From NCBI GenBank assembly GCA_958296165.1, contig OY282447.1, positions 3,633,154 through 3,697,153 on the forward strand: DNA of 64,000 nt, read 5' to 3'. The first letter of the stretch is position 1. Every line of letters starts with the position of its first letter. The stretch comes from an uncultured Pseudomonadales bacterium (GTDB lineage: Bacteria > Pseudomonadota > Gammaproteobacteria > Pseudomonadales > Azotimanducaceae). The position numbers and the translations under genes are program-made. The notes beneath the pieces were generated by a model that worked only from the letters and a program-made list of their open reading frames with translations, was not told where the DNA came from and made no database searches. This document shows, piece by piece, positions 7,660 to 14,775 of the stretch.

Positions 7660-9043
7660 GGCTGCAAGGCAGGGTACGCGTCAACGTGGCGTGCCCTGCC
7701 CGCAGCAGGTCCACGGTCATCTGCTGCAACGCCTCGGCGGACGGCAAAGGCGTGTTGTTTCGGGTGCCATATCCGCGTTCATGCCACGGTTGGTATTGAC
7801 TGCGGTAGCGCGCGAAGTGCCAAGCCGTCAGCAGATGGGTGCCGTCCCAACGCGGTGCGATGTCCGGTATGTCGACGGCGCCAGTGGCGAGCTCGTTCTG
7901 GCGGCCCGCGAGCAGCGCGGCCAACTGCCCGCCGAGCCCTTTGCCACGCATCGGAGCACGGGCCGCATCAACGCCGATGGCTGCCAATGCCACCCGCAAG
8001 GCCGCCACGACTTCCGCCGTGGACTCAGGCCAAGGCGCTGCGCTCAGCCCGTGACCGGGCAGGTCCAAGCACAGCGCGTTGGTGTCGGGCGGCGCTTGCG
8101 CGGACGATTCGCCAGCGTCGTGCAGCCAGACCTCGGCGGCGTTCGGCTCGCCAACGACGTGCAGCTGGCCAAGCGGAGTGTCCACGAACGGCCGCGTCGA
8201 AGGCGGCAAGGTCAATTCGGCGGCCGGCGGCCGGTGGCGTTTGAACCACTGTTCGATAGCCTGCCAAAGCCGCTCCTGATCCTCTGCGAGCCGGCTGGTG
8301 AGGCTCGGATTCGGCGGTACTCGGGGCAAATGCGCGGCCAGCACGTCCGCCTGTGTACAAGTCAACAGCGTTGGCCGGCTGAGCGCCGCCAGGCGTGGGA
8401 TGCCGTCGGCGCGCAGCGCCGCTGCGTAAGGCATTCGGTAGGCATCGCCGGCGTACAGAAAGTCCATCGCTCGGCCATGCAGCAACGCGGCGTCGCCGAG
8501 GTCGAGGCTCAGCCGACGCCCCTCGTCGCGTACATGCCAAGGGAAGTACCAGCTTTGCTCGACGATCCGCGACCACAGCCGGGCGAGGTGGGCGCCGTCC
8601 GCCGTCACACCGAGCGACGGCAGATAGTCGTCGCCCAATTGCTCGGCCTCCGCATCCGTCCATATCGGAAAGCCGTCGCACACCAGCGCTTCCACGCGCT
8701 GCGGATGGCGGCGCGCCAGCTCGGCGGCGAACACGGCGCCGGTGTGGTGGCCGTACACGCCCACGCGCGGCAGCCGCAAGACATCCAGCAGCGCAGCCAG
8801 GGCATCGGCGTATGCGTCCGCTCCCGCCTCTTGCGTCGGCAGCGCATCCGAGGCGCCGTTGCCGGGCGTGTCGGGCGCGACGACGAGGAACGCGGTGGCA
8901 AGATGTTCGATCAGCGGCGCCAGCGTCGCGGCGGAGTTCGGCGAGCCGTGCAGCAACAACAGCGGCGCGCCACGACCCGCCGTCAGCAAGAACACATGCC
9001 TGTCGCCAACGCGCACCATCGCCCGTTTGGTCGCCACGTTCAT
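7643..9043 (-). CDS. Tandem alpha/beta-hydrolase protein with His at the nucleophile elbow
   Basis: A 466-aa protein with two alpha/beta-hydrolase-like halves. The first has the oxyanion loop LLLLHGSPNSA, the strand VVAPDTPGNGASD and the nucleophile elbow GVYGHHTGAVFAAELARRHP. In the usual G-x-Nuc-x-G pattern the nucleophile position is His, not Ser, Asp or Cys. The second half, from about residue 300, has CLDLPGHGLSAAPWPES and a degenerate elbow, GKGLGGQLAALLAG, with Gly-Leu where a nucleophile is expected. It is about 1.6 times the usual length of a single-domain hydrolase, which agrees with a duplication. Both elbows being atypical suggests a non-canonical mechanism or a binding role. Start taken at ATG 9043; 9061 is an alternative. 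Confidence 0.75.
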   Translation of the reverse strand: MNVATKRAMVRVGDRHVFLLTAGRGAPLLLLHGSPNSAATLAPLIEHLATAFLVVAPDTPGNGASDALPTQEAGADAYADALAALLDVLRLPRVGVYGHHTGAVFAAELARRHPQRVEALVCDGFPIWTDAEAEQLGDDYLPSLGVTADGAHLARLWSRIVEQSWYFPWHVRDEGRRLSLDLGDAALLHGRAMDFLYAGDAYRMPYAAALRADGIPRLAALSRPTLLTCTQADVLAAHLPRVPPNPSLTSRLAEDQERLWQAIEQWFKRHRPPAAELTLPPSTRPFVDTPLGQLHVVGEPNAAEVWLHDAGESSAQAPPDTNALCLDLPGHGLSAAPWPESTAEVVAALRVALAAIGVDAARAPMRGKGLGGQLAALLAGRQNELATGAVDIPDIAPRWDGTHLLTAWHFARYRSQYQPWHERGYGTRNNTPLPSAEALQQMTVDLLRAGHATLTRTLPCSLASAP

Positions 9044-9088
9044 TGCTCTATGCCACGCCAAGCATCTGCGTCCATGACTGTCGCTGTT

Positions 9089-9562
9089 TCAGAACAAGGT
9101 CGCTTGGCCAATCGTCCCCGGCCTGCATATCCTAAGCGCACTCGACGGGATCTCTTCGTCTAGGCGCAGTAGGCCCCCGTCGTTCGTCTCAAGCAGGTCG
9201 CACTCCAAGTCCAGCGCTACAGCCAAGTGCAGCGCATCTCTGGGGTGGAGCGAATGCTCCCAGCACAGCTCTTGGGCACCGTTGGAAATCTTGCGGTCGA
9301 TTGTCCGCCACTTGACGTAGTCATTCTCGAAGAAGGCACGGATCTTTTCCCGCTGTTCCACGGGAAGCGGTCGAGGAGAGCGCCGGGGCCGCACAACTTC
9401 TACTTGAACGATCGGCGATACGCAAAGTTCGGTAGCTGACCGCTTCGCTTCATTGAGGATATGCTCACACGCTGGTGCGTCTTCTTCGTCGTTGAGCAAG
9501 GCCAGAAAGCATGTAGCGTCCCAATATCGCCTCACTGTGTCTTGGCCCAGAAGAGAAGCCAT
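9089..9562 (-). CDS. PIN-domain protein (VapC-like)
   Basis: A 157-aa protein with the acidic residues of the PIN nuclease fold. D15 is in RRYWDATCFLALL, E55 in PIVQVEVVRP, D109 in LHPRDALHLAVAL and D128 in LLETNDGG. PIN proteins of this size are usually Mg-dependent RNases, often toxins of type II pairs. The ATG lies one base after the stop of the 264-aa gene upstream, so the two are cotranscribed and probably coupled. The partner is much longer than a classical VapB antitoxin and shows no ribbon-helix-helix or AbrB-like N-terminus. The pair may be a toxin-antitoxin variant or an RNA-processing pair. Confidence 0.8.
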   Translation of the reverse strand: MASLLGQDTVRRYWDATCFLALLNDEEDAPACEHILNEAKRSATELCVSPIVQVEVVRPRRSPRPLPVEQREKIRAFFENDYVKWRTIDRKISNGAQELCWEHSLHPRDALHLAVALDLECDLLETNDGGLLRLDEEIPSSALRICRPGTIGQATLF

Positions 9563-9563
9563 T

Positions 9564-10358
9564 TCAGTCCTTTCTCACAAATCGAGACCACTCATCGATA
9601 TCGACTTTGTCATCCGCAAACAGGCCGCGAATGTCCTTCGCCTGAGGAAGCGGCCCAACGCCCAAGGGCAGGAGCTCGCGAACCTTCATCGACGTCGGCT
9701 CCCCCCGAACATTGAACCGGATTTCACCGCTTACGGACACTCGTTGGCCAAAATGCTTCATGGCCAAATCCAAGGTCTCGCGGCTGCAGTTGCACGACGT
9801 TCGTCGGTTGGTGATGGAGTCGTAAATGCTGAACGCTATCGAGCGATGAATGGTCATCGCTTCGAGCGTACCTTCCAGAGAGCCGGTCGCCACGGTTGAG
9901 AAGCCGATTAGTTCGTCCACATGCGCGGCGAGGCGCTTCGAGACCTCTATCCGCCTAACGTCGGCCGTATTGCTCTTGCCAAAGATTGCTAAGCGTCCGG
10001 CATCGTCCTCTGTAGCGCTTACGAGAGACTTCGCGCACCCGAGCGCGGCATCGCTGAAGTGATGAGGACGTTTCGGAGCGTCTTCGACCAAGGCAAGTCC
10101 ATCGAGCGCGAAGGAGATTACGGTGCCGCCGAGCTCGACATCGCCCGACTCGAGGGTGGCCGGTCTGATGGCAAGATTCGCGCTGCCGACACGCAAGTCC
10201 TCAATGTACCAATCCAGAAGCTGCGCACCGGTGATGGACGCTTCGAGTTCGCCAAGCAGCTTCACAAGCGCGTCTGCTACGGAGGTGAACGTGCCCAGAG
10301 AAACAGCGTCCCCGGAGAGGCCGAATCCAACATATCCGGCGGCAGTCGTTTCGTCCAT
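9564..10358 (-). CDS. Hypothetical 264-aa partner of the PIN protein
   Basis: I start this protein at ATG 10358 (MDETTAAGYVGFGLSGDAV); the frame stays open to 10478 but the extra residues are Cys/Arg-rich and unlike the rest. The chain has an alternating beta/helix pattern, for example DWYIEDLRVGSANLAIRPAT and SGEIRFNVRGEPTSMKVREL, with a central helical part RRIEVSKRLAAHVDELIG. The end, DDKVDIDEWSRFVRKD, is strongly charged. No membrane helix, known catalytic motif or DNA-binding fold was seen. The stop is one base from the PIN gene start, so the two proteins are made together. A neutralising or targeting role for the PIN nuclease is an inference from this spacing only. Confidence 0.65.
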   Translation of the reverse strand: MDETTAAGYVGFGLSGDAVSLGTFTSVADALVKLLGELEASITGAQLLDWYIEDLRVGSANLAIRPATLESGDVELGGTVISFALDGLALVEDAPKRPHHFSDAALGCAKSLVSATEDDAGRLAIFGKSNTADVRRIEVSKRLAAHVDELIGFSTVATGSLEGTLEAMTIHRSIAFSIYDSITNRRTSCNCSRETLDLAMKHFGQRVSVSGEIRFNVRGEPTSMKVRELLPLGVGPLPQAKDIRGLFADDKVDIDEWSRFVRKD

Positions 10359-10563
10359 TGGCGTTAGGTCCACCGCTTGGCGGCATGAGCGAACGGCGTT
10401 CATTGTACGCGGTAAGGGGAGGCAGGCTGAGGAGCGCTTGTGGCCGCAGGAAGCGACCGTGCCTGCCGCCCCATCCATCCGTCACCTACGGTCGGCGCGA
10501 CGCAGCTGTAATTCGAGTTGATGTAAAGTGCGCCGACAAGTGGCGTTTTGGAGAACTTGCGCC

Positions 10564-11028
10564 GTGACCTCGCGTGACTTGATGGAAGCCGCCCGCGCCT
10601 TGACGGATTCCGGCCGCGGGCGTCCCACGCAGGCGAGGCTTCGTCGCGCCGTCAGCACCGCGTACTACGCGATGTTCCATTGCTTGGCGGCGTCGGCCGC
10701 CGATCTGTTCGTTGGCAGGACGCGCGGCTCGGCGTGGCATCGGGCGTACCGCGCACTGGAGCACGGCAGGGCGAGGAGCGCGTGTCGGCAAGGGCAAACG
10801 ATGCGGGAGTTCCCGGCGGAAGTCCGCAACTTCGCTAGGGCGTTCGTCATGTTGCAGATCGAGCGGCAGCAGGCGGACTACGCGCTGGACACGGACGCCT
10901 ATCGCAAGTCCGACGTTCTGAGCTACATCACTTCCGCGGAGCGCGCCATCGGCGAATTCGAGCGGGCCGACATCAAGGCCAAGCGCGGTTTCGCTGCACA
11001 TGTGCTGTTCAGGCAACGGCCGTCGTAG
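10564..11028 (+). CDS. HEPN-like small protein
   Basis: A 154-aa helical protein. The N-terminal half reads DLMEAARALTDSGRGRPTQA then RLRRAVSTAYYAMFHCLAAS, a pattern common in HEPN-like proteins (helix, then R.A.S.AYYA.FH). The second half contains RNFARAFVMLQIERQQADYA and ADYALDTDAYRKSDVLSYI. I choose the GTG at 10564, preceded by GGAG ten bases upstream, because the MEAARAL helix begins there; a start at 10528 is possible. HEPN proteins are often RNase toxins or defence effectors, but the canonical RxxxxH motif is not obvious here, so that role is not asserted. The 98-aa gene follows 10 bases downstream with its own ribosome binding site. Confidence 0.7.
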   Translation: MTSRDLMEAARALTDSGRGRPTQARLRRAVSTAYYAMFHCLAASAADLFVGRTRGSAWHRAYRALEHGRARSACRQGQTMREFPAEVRNFARAFVMLQIERQQADYALDTDAYRKSDVLSYITSAERAIGEFERADIKAKRGFAAHVLFRQRPS

Positions 11029-11038
11029 GAGATTCGAG

Positions 11039-11335
11039 ATGAACGAGCGGCAGGTACGCGAGATCGCGGAGACGGCGTTCAGGGCCCGCTTCGGCGACAT
11101 TGAAATCGTCAGCGTTAACGTCAAGCCCGGCTTCGACCACTACGACGATCCCTTGGTGAACGTGAAGATCATCTACGACGGCACGGTCGAACAGCTGGGC
11201 GGCGAGGGCATATTGTGCGTGCTCTCTGAGATCATCGAGAAGGTGTGGGAAGACGCGGAGGACAGCCCCGTCTGGCCGCAAGTTCACTTCATCGCCAAAT
11301 CCGACATAGGGCGGCTCGACCCCGCGACCGTCTGA
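11039..11335 (+). CDS. Hypothetical 98-aa partner of the HEPN-like protein
   Basis: The ATG at 11039 follows AGGAGATTCGAG, a good ribosome binding site that overlaps the stop region of the HEPN-like gene. The protein begins MNERQVREIAETAFRARFGD and continues with a predicted beta-rich core (IEIVSVNVKPGFDHYDDPLV, NVKIIYDGTVEQLGG). It ends with FIAKSDIGRLDPATV. It is acidic and compact. I do not recognise the family. Its close spacing makes it the likely partner of the HEPN-like protein, perhaps an antitoxin-like pair. Confidence 0.65.
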   Translation: MNERQVREIAETAFRARFGDIEIVSVNVKPGFDHYDDPLVNVKIIYDGTVEQLGGEGILCVLSEIIEKVWEDAEDSPVWPQVHFIAKSDIGRLDPATV

Positions 11336-11349
11336 CGCGCCTGTAAGTT

Positions 11350-11387
11350 GCGAGGCCCATCCCCGTGTGGTTTGCTGTGGGCCTCGC
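11350..11387 (+). terminator. Strong hairpin between the HEPN pair and the catabolic locus
   Basis: A perfect 10-bp inverted repeat, GCGAGGCCCA at 11350-11359 and TGGGCCTCGC at 11378-11387, with an 18-base loop. It begins 14 bases after the 98-aa gene stop. No U-tract follows, so it may be a Rho-aided terminator or a leader structure for the next gene. Confidence 0.45.
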
Positions 11388-11407
11388 GCTAGCGCCTCGC
11401 CCCAGTG

Positions 11408-12112
11408 ATGCAGACCTCCGATCTCACGCCGCGGCAGTACTGGGCCGAAGTGAAGGCCAATCCCAATCGTGCCAAGTTCGGCTTTGGCGAAAAGGCCGCT
11501 TTGGTAAACATCGACTTGCAGCGTGCCTACACCGAGACCAACGCCTTCCCCACCGCCTACGAGACCCACCCGAAGCAGCTCGAATACGTCAATGCGCTGG
11601 CCGCTTTGGCGCGAGCCAAGAACATGCCGGTGATCTGGACCTACGTGGCGTACATGGACAATGCAGACGATGCCGGCGTTTGGGGCAGCCGAACCAACAC
11701 CGCCGACTCGCTGCAGAACATCAAAGAGAACAGCGCCCGCTCAGAACTAGACCCGCGCTTGGACGTAGACCGTCGCCGCGACGCGGTGGTGAACAAGCGC
11801 ATGGCCAGCGTTTTCCACGACAGCCTGATCCCGTCGCTGTTGGTGTGGCACAAGGTGGATACGGTCGTGCTCACCGGCGGCAGCACGTCCGGCTGCGTGC
11901 GCGCCTCGGCGGTCGCTTCGCTGTCGCACGGCTACCGAACCATCGTCGCCGAGGAATGCGTTGCCGACAAGCACGAGATCCCGCACTTCGCCAACCTGTG
12001 CGACATGATGCTGAAGTATGCGGACGTGGAGCCGTTCGAGGCCGTCGCCGCCTGGTTCGAGAGCCATCCAGGCTGTTCGCCCATCCGCCAAGCTCGTCAG
12101 ATCGGCTTCTAG
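11408..12112 (+). CDS. Isochorismatase-family cysteine amidohydrolase
   Basis: A 234-aa member of the isochorismatase-like cysteine hydrolases (relatives include N-carbamoylsarcosine amidase, maleamate amidase and nicotinamidase). The Asp-Lys-Cys triad is visible: D in ALVNIDLQRAYT near residue 36, K in VVNKRMASVFHDS, and C in the loop TGGSTSGCVRASAVASLSHG, with the usual small residues before the nucleophile. The C-terminal ECVADKHEIPHFANLCDMM fits the N-carbamoylsarcosine-amidase branch better than nicotinamidase. I chose ATG 11408 over the GTG three bases before. It is the first gene of a run with two CE4-type hydrolases, separated from the first by 15 bases. In this setting a role in hydrolysing the half-amide or carbamoyl product of the deacetylase-like enzymes is likely. 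Confidence 0.85.
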   Translation: MQTSDLTPRQYWAEVKANPNRAKFGFGEKAALVNIDLQRAYTETNAFPTAYETHPKQLEYVNALAALARAKNMPVIWTYVAYMDNADDAGVWGSRTNTADSLQNIKENSARSELDPRLDVDRRRDAVVNKRMASVFHDSLIPSLLVWHKVDTVVLTGGSTSGCVRASAVASLSHGYRTIVAEECVADKHEIPHFANLCDMMLKYADVEPFEAVAAWFESHPGCSPIRQARQIGF

Positions 12113-12127
12113 GAGAAGCCGGCGGCG

Positions 12128-13033
12128 ATGCGCGAGGACCTGGATCTCTACGACTACCGGGCGTGGGACGAGCGCTCGGCCATCCGCTGGCCGGGCGGCG
12201 CGAAGCTGGCGTTCTGGGTGGCGCCGAACATCGAGTTCTACGAACTGCAGCCGCCTGCCAACCCGCAGCGCAAAGCCTGGCCGCGGCCCTTGCCGGATGT
12301 GCAGGGTTACGCCACCCGCGACTACGGCAATCGCGTTGGCCACATGCGCATGATGGAGCTCTTGGACAAATACGGCCTGCGCGGGTCGGTGAGCCTGTCG
12401 GTGGCGCTTTGCGAACACCATCCGGAAATCATCGGGATGTGCAAGGCGCGCGGCTGGGAGTTCTTCAGCCACGGCATCTACAACACGCGCTACGCCTACG
12501 GCATGGACGAGGCGCAAGAGCGCAGCATGATCGAAGACTCCATGCGCACCATCGCCGAGCACACCGGCGAGGCCTGCGCCGGCTATCTGGCGCCGGCGCT
12601 AACGCATACCGAGCACACTTTGGATCTGTTCAGCGAGGCTGGCGGCATCTACACCTGCGACCTGTTCCACGACGATCAGCCCACACCCGTGCGGGTGCGC
12701 TCCGGCAAGCCCTTCGTCTCCGTGCCCTATTCGCTGGAGTTGAACGACACCATCGCCTACGTCGTCAACAAGATCGAGCCGCGCCGTTACGGGGCGATGA
12801 TCCGGCAAGCGTTCGACCGGCTCTATATGGAGGGCGAGCGCGGCGGCACAGTGATGTGCGTGCCACTGCATGCCTACCAAGTGGCCCATCCGCACCGCCT
12901 GCGCGCCTTCGAGCAGGCGCTGGCCTACATTGCTGGCCACTCAGACGTGTGGTTCGCCACAGGGCGCGAAATCGCCAACCATTACATCAAACACTACTAT
13001 CCGGAAGGCGGAGCCAATGCCGCTCGCGCCTGA
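12128..13033 (+). CDS. Polysaccharide-deacetylase-fold hydrolase, PuuE/imidase-like (1)
   Basis: A 301-aa NodB/CE4-fold protein related to PuuE-type allantoinases and similar amide hydrolases rather than true chitin deacetylases. Visible family features are WPGGAKLAFWVAPNIEFYE, RDYGNRVGHMRMMELLDKYG, the metal-site region FFSHGIYNTRYAYGMDEAQE and GYLAPALTHTEHTLDLFSEA. The substrate-side strand is PYSLELNDTIAY. It has no signal peptide, so it acts in the cytoplasm, which argues against a polysaccharide substrate. Its start follows the isochorismatase gene by 15 bases and its end overlaps the second deacetylase-like gene by 17. Known relatives open cyclic ureides or imides; the substrate here is not determined. 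Confidence 0.85.
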   Translation: MREDLDLYDYRAWDERSAIRWPGGAKLAFWVAPNIEFYELQPPANPQRKAWPRPLPDVQGYATRDYGNRVGHMRMMELLDKYGLRGSVSLSVALCEHHPEIIGMCKARGWEFFSHGIYNTRYAYGMDEAQERSMIEDSMRTIAEHTGEACAGYLAPALTHTEHTLDLFSEAGGIYTCDLFHDDQPTPVRVRSGKPFVSVPYSLELNDTIAYVVNKIEPRRYGAMIRQAFDRLYMEGERGGTVMCVPLHAYQVAHPHRLRAFEQALAYIAGHSDVWFATGREIANHYIKHYYPEGGANAARA

Positions 13034-13952
13034 CTATCTCGTCTATCCGCGCCGGCGCAACGGCATGGATCACGACCGCTACTCCTGGAGCATGCTTGCC
13101 GAGCGAGCGCCGGTGGCTTGGCCCGATGGCGCCAGGCTGGCCGTGTGGGTGAACGTCGCCGTGCAGTTCTTTCCGTTGAATCAAAGCGGCGTGCCCTTCG
13201 CGCCGCCTGGTGGCATGAGCACGCCCTATCCAGACCTACGCCACTTCACGTTGCGCGACTATGGCAATCGAGTCGGGCTGTTTCGCTGCCTTCATGCGCT
13301 CGACGCCTACGGCATCACGCCGACGTTTTCCATCAATGCAGCAATCGTCAACCGCTACCCGCGCCTGTTGGAACGATTGGCCGCGCGCGGCGATGAAATA
13401 CTGGCGAGTTCCTGGCACATGGACACGCTGCACCATGGCGAAATGGACATCGACGAAGAGGCGGCCCTGGTCGATCGCACGCTGCGCACGCTGCGCGACG
13501 CCACCGGCCAGCCCGTGACCGGCTGGCTGAGCCCCGCCGGCGCACAAAGCCAGAACACGCCCGATCTGCTTGCCGCACGAGGCATTCGCTACATGGGCGA
13601 CTGGTTGAACGACGACCTGCCGTATGCGTTTCGCACCACAAGCGGCGATCTGACGGCGCTGCCGCTCTCGTTGGAACTCGACGACGCCTTCATCATCGCC
13701 AACAACCTGCACTCGGAGTGGGAGTACGCAGAGCAGATTCAGGACGCCACAGACTACCTGCTCGCGGAAGCCGCCGAGACGGGCGGCGGGCGGTTGCTGG
13801 CGCTATCCGTTCACCCTTGGGTGTTGGGGCAGCCGCATCGCATCGGCGCCTTCGAGGCGGTGCTCCGGTACATCGAGGCGCAAGCCTGCGTCTGGTCTGC
13901 TTCGGCCTCGGAAATCGTCGCCGCGTGGGCTGAGCAACAAGCCAAAGCGTAG
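13017..13952 (+). CDS. Polysaccharide-deacetylase-fold hydrolase, PuuE/imidase-like (2)
   Basis: A 311-aa paralogue of the preceding enzyme. It shares WPDGARLAVWVNVAVQFFPL, TLRDYGNRVGLFRCLHALDA, a metal-site segment SSWHMDTLHHGEMDIDEEAA and PLSLELDDAFIIANN, but the two are clearly diverged. The first protein has FSHGIYNTRY where this one has SSWHMDTLHH, so the metal ligands and pocket differ. The ATG at 13017 follows GGAAGGCGGAG and overlaps the upstream stop, indicating translational coupling. Two diverged copies in one operon may act on two related substrates or form a heteromeric enzyme; the latter is speculation. No signal peptide is seen. Confidence 0.85.
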   Translation: MPLAPDYLVYPRRRNGMDHDRYSWSMLAERAPVAWPDGARLAVWVNVAVQFFPLNQSGVPFAPPGGMSTPYPDLRHFTLRDYGNRVGLFRCLHALDAYGITPTFSINAAIVNRYPRLLERLAARGDEILASSWHMDTLHHGEMDIDEEAALVDRTLRTLRDATGQPVTGWLSPAGAQSQNTPDLLAARGIRYMGDWLNDDLPYAFRTTSGDLTALPLSLELDDAFIIANNLHSEWEYAEQIQDATDYLLAEAAETGGGRLLALSVHPWVLGQPHRIGAFEAVLRYIEAQACVWSASASEIVAAWAEQQAKA

Positions 13953-13960
13953 AGCGAAAA

Positions 13961-13973
13961 ATTGCATACAATT
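13961..13973 (+). promoter_or_regulatory. Operator-like dyad in the gntR promoter
   Basis: ATTGCATACAATT, a near-palindrome overlapping a TACAAT -10-like hexamer, lies just upstream of the gntR start. It closely resembles the TGTATACAAT site downstream of the same gene. FCD-type GntR regulators commonly bind such TTGTATACAA-like dyads, so autoregulation is likely. Confidence 0.55.
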
Positions 13974-13981
13974 TGGCTGCT

Positions 13982-14683
13982 ATGTCGCGTGCAGTCGATC
14001 ATGCCTACCGAAGCATCCGAGAGGCCATTTTGGCGGGGGCTTTGCCGCCTGCCAGCCGCCTCAAGGAAGAGGAACTCGTTGCGCTGTGCGGTGTGAGCCG
14101 CACCCCTGTGCGCGAGGCGCTGCGCCTTCTGGCGGCCGACGACTACGTTACGCTGGTGCGCAACCAAGGTGCCCAGGTGAAGGCTTGGAGCACCGACGAC
14201 CTCGAAGAGTTGTTCGATCTGCGTGCGGTTCTGGAGGGCCATGCGGCAGCCCGCGCTGCGCTGCGCATCGGCGCTGCTGAGATTCGCCGCATGGAGGAGT
14301 CCATCGACGAGATGGAAGCTCTCTTCGCCAGCCGTGCCAGCGCGGAGCAGCAGACCGAGACTTTCCTGCGCCTGAACTGGGCGTTGCATGAATCCGTATG
14401 GGTGGCCGCCGGCAGCGTGCGGTTGCAGGCTGCGCTGGTGCGTTTGATCGAGCAAGCGGTGGTCGTGCGCACCGCCCGTCGCTACACCTTGGAGCGCATT
14501 GCCCGTTCGCACCAACATCATCGCGAACTCGTCGACGCGCTGCGCGCCGGCGATGCAATCTGGGCCGAAGCCACCATGCGCAGCCACATTCGGGCCGCGC
14601 TGGCGGAGATGCGCGAGCAGCCCCTGCGGGTCGGGGACACGGCGCAACAAGCCCCTGTGAAGGGCTTGCAGGGGCACCACTGA
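13982..14683 (+). CDS. GntR-family regulator with FCD domain
   Basis: A 233-aa regulator. The N-terminal winged helix-turn-helix (about residues 5-70) shows AYRSIREAILAGALPPASRL and SRTPVREALRLLAADDYVTL, the GntR signature. The C-terminal FCD domain follows, with LFDLRAVLEGHAAARAALRI and the metal/ligand-binding histidines in LNWALHESVWVAAGS, RSHQHHRELVDALRAGD and MRSHIRAALAEM. FCD regulators usually sense small organic acids. The start at ATG 13982 lies within a dyad-bearing promoter, and a second such dyad begins right after its stop. It probably represses both itself and the CoA-transferase transcript downstream, and perhaps the hydrolases upstream. Confidence 0.9.
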   Translation: MSRAVDHAYRSIREAILAGALPPASRLKEEELVALCGVSRTPVREALRLLAADDYVTLVRNQGAQVKAWSTDDLEELFDLRAVLEGHAAARAALRIGAAEIRRMEESIDEMEALFASRASAEQQTETFLRLNWALHESVWVAAGSVRLQAALVRLIEQAVVVRTARRYTLERIARSHQHHRELVDALRAGDAIWAEATMRSHIRAALAEMREQPLRVGDTAQQAPVKGLQGHH

Positions 14684-14693
14684 TGTATACAAT
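14666..14693 (+). promoter_or_regulatory. Promoter with overlapping GntR-type operator
   Basis: TTGCAG at 14666-14671 and TACAAT at 14688-14693 are spaced 16 bases apart. The -10 lies inside TGTATACAAT (14684-14693), whose core TGTATACA is a perfect palindrome. Binding there would block RNA polymerase. It would drive the CoA-transferase/lyase/receptor genes. Confidence 0.55.
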
Positions 14694-14703
14694 TAGCTCT
14701 AAA

Positions 14704-14751
14704 CCGACTGGTAACCAGTCGGCTCAACCGATTGGCACGCAGTCGGCTCAA
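14704..14751 (+). repeat. Leader palindrome and direct repeats before the CoA-transferase
   Basis: A perfect 8-3-8 inverted repeat, CCGACTGG-TAA-CCAGTCGG at 14704-14722, is followed by a second copy of its right half: CAGTCGGCTCAA occurs at 14716-14727 and again at 14740-14751. It sits in the untranslated leader, where it could be a further operator or an RNA hairpin. Confidence 0.6.
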
Positions 14752-14775
14752 ACTGACGGGCGTGGGGAAACCGCA

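Noticed and set aside
7574-9163. Long plus-strand open frame opposite the alpha/beta hydrolase
   Set aside because: Arg/Gln-rich composition without domains; it mirrors the codon bias of the real gene on the other strand.
11365-13152. Long plus-strand frame over the isochorismatase and deacetylase genes
   Set aside because: Shadow of two well-supported genes in another frame; no family resemblance.
14732-14747. Second sigma-54 promoter TTGGCACGCAGTCGGC before the CoA-transferase
   Set aside because: The -24 half is good and GC is in place, but the -12 is poor, it lies within the leader repeats, and a sound sigma-70-type promoter precedes it. Chance occurrence in GC-rich DNA is plausible.
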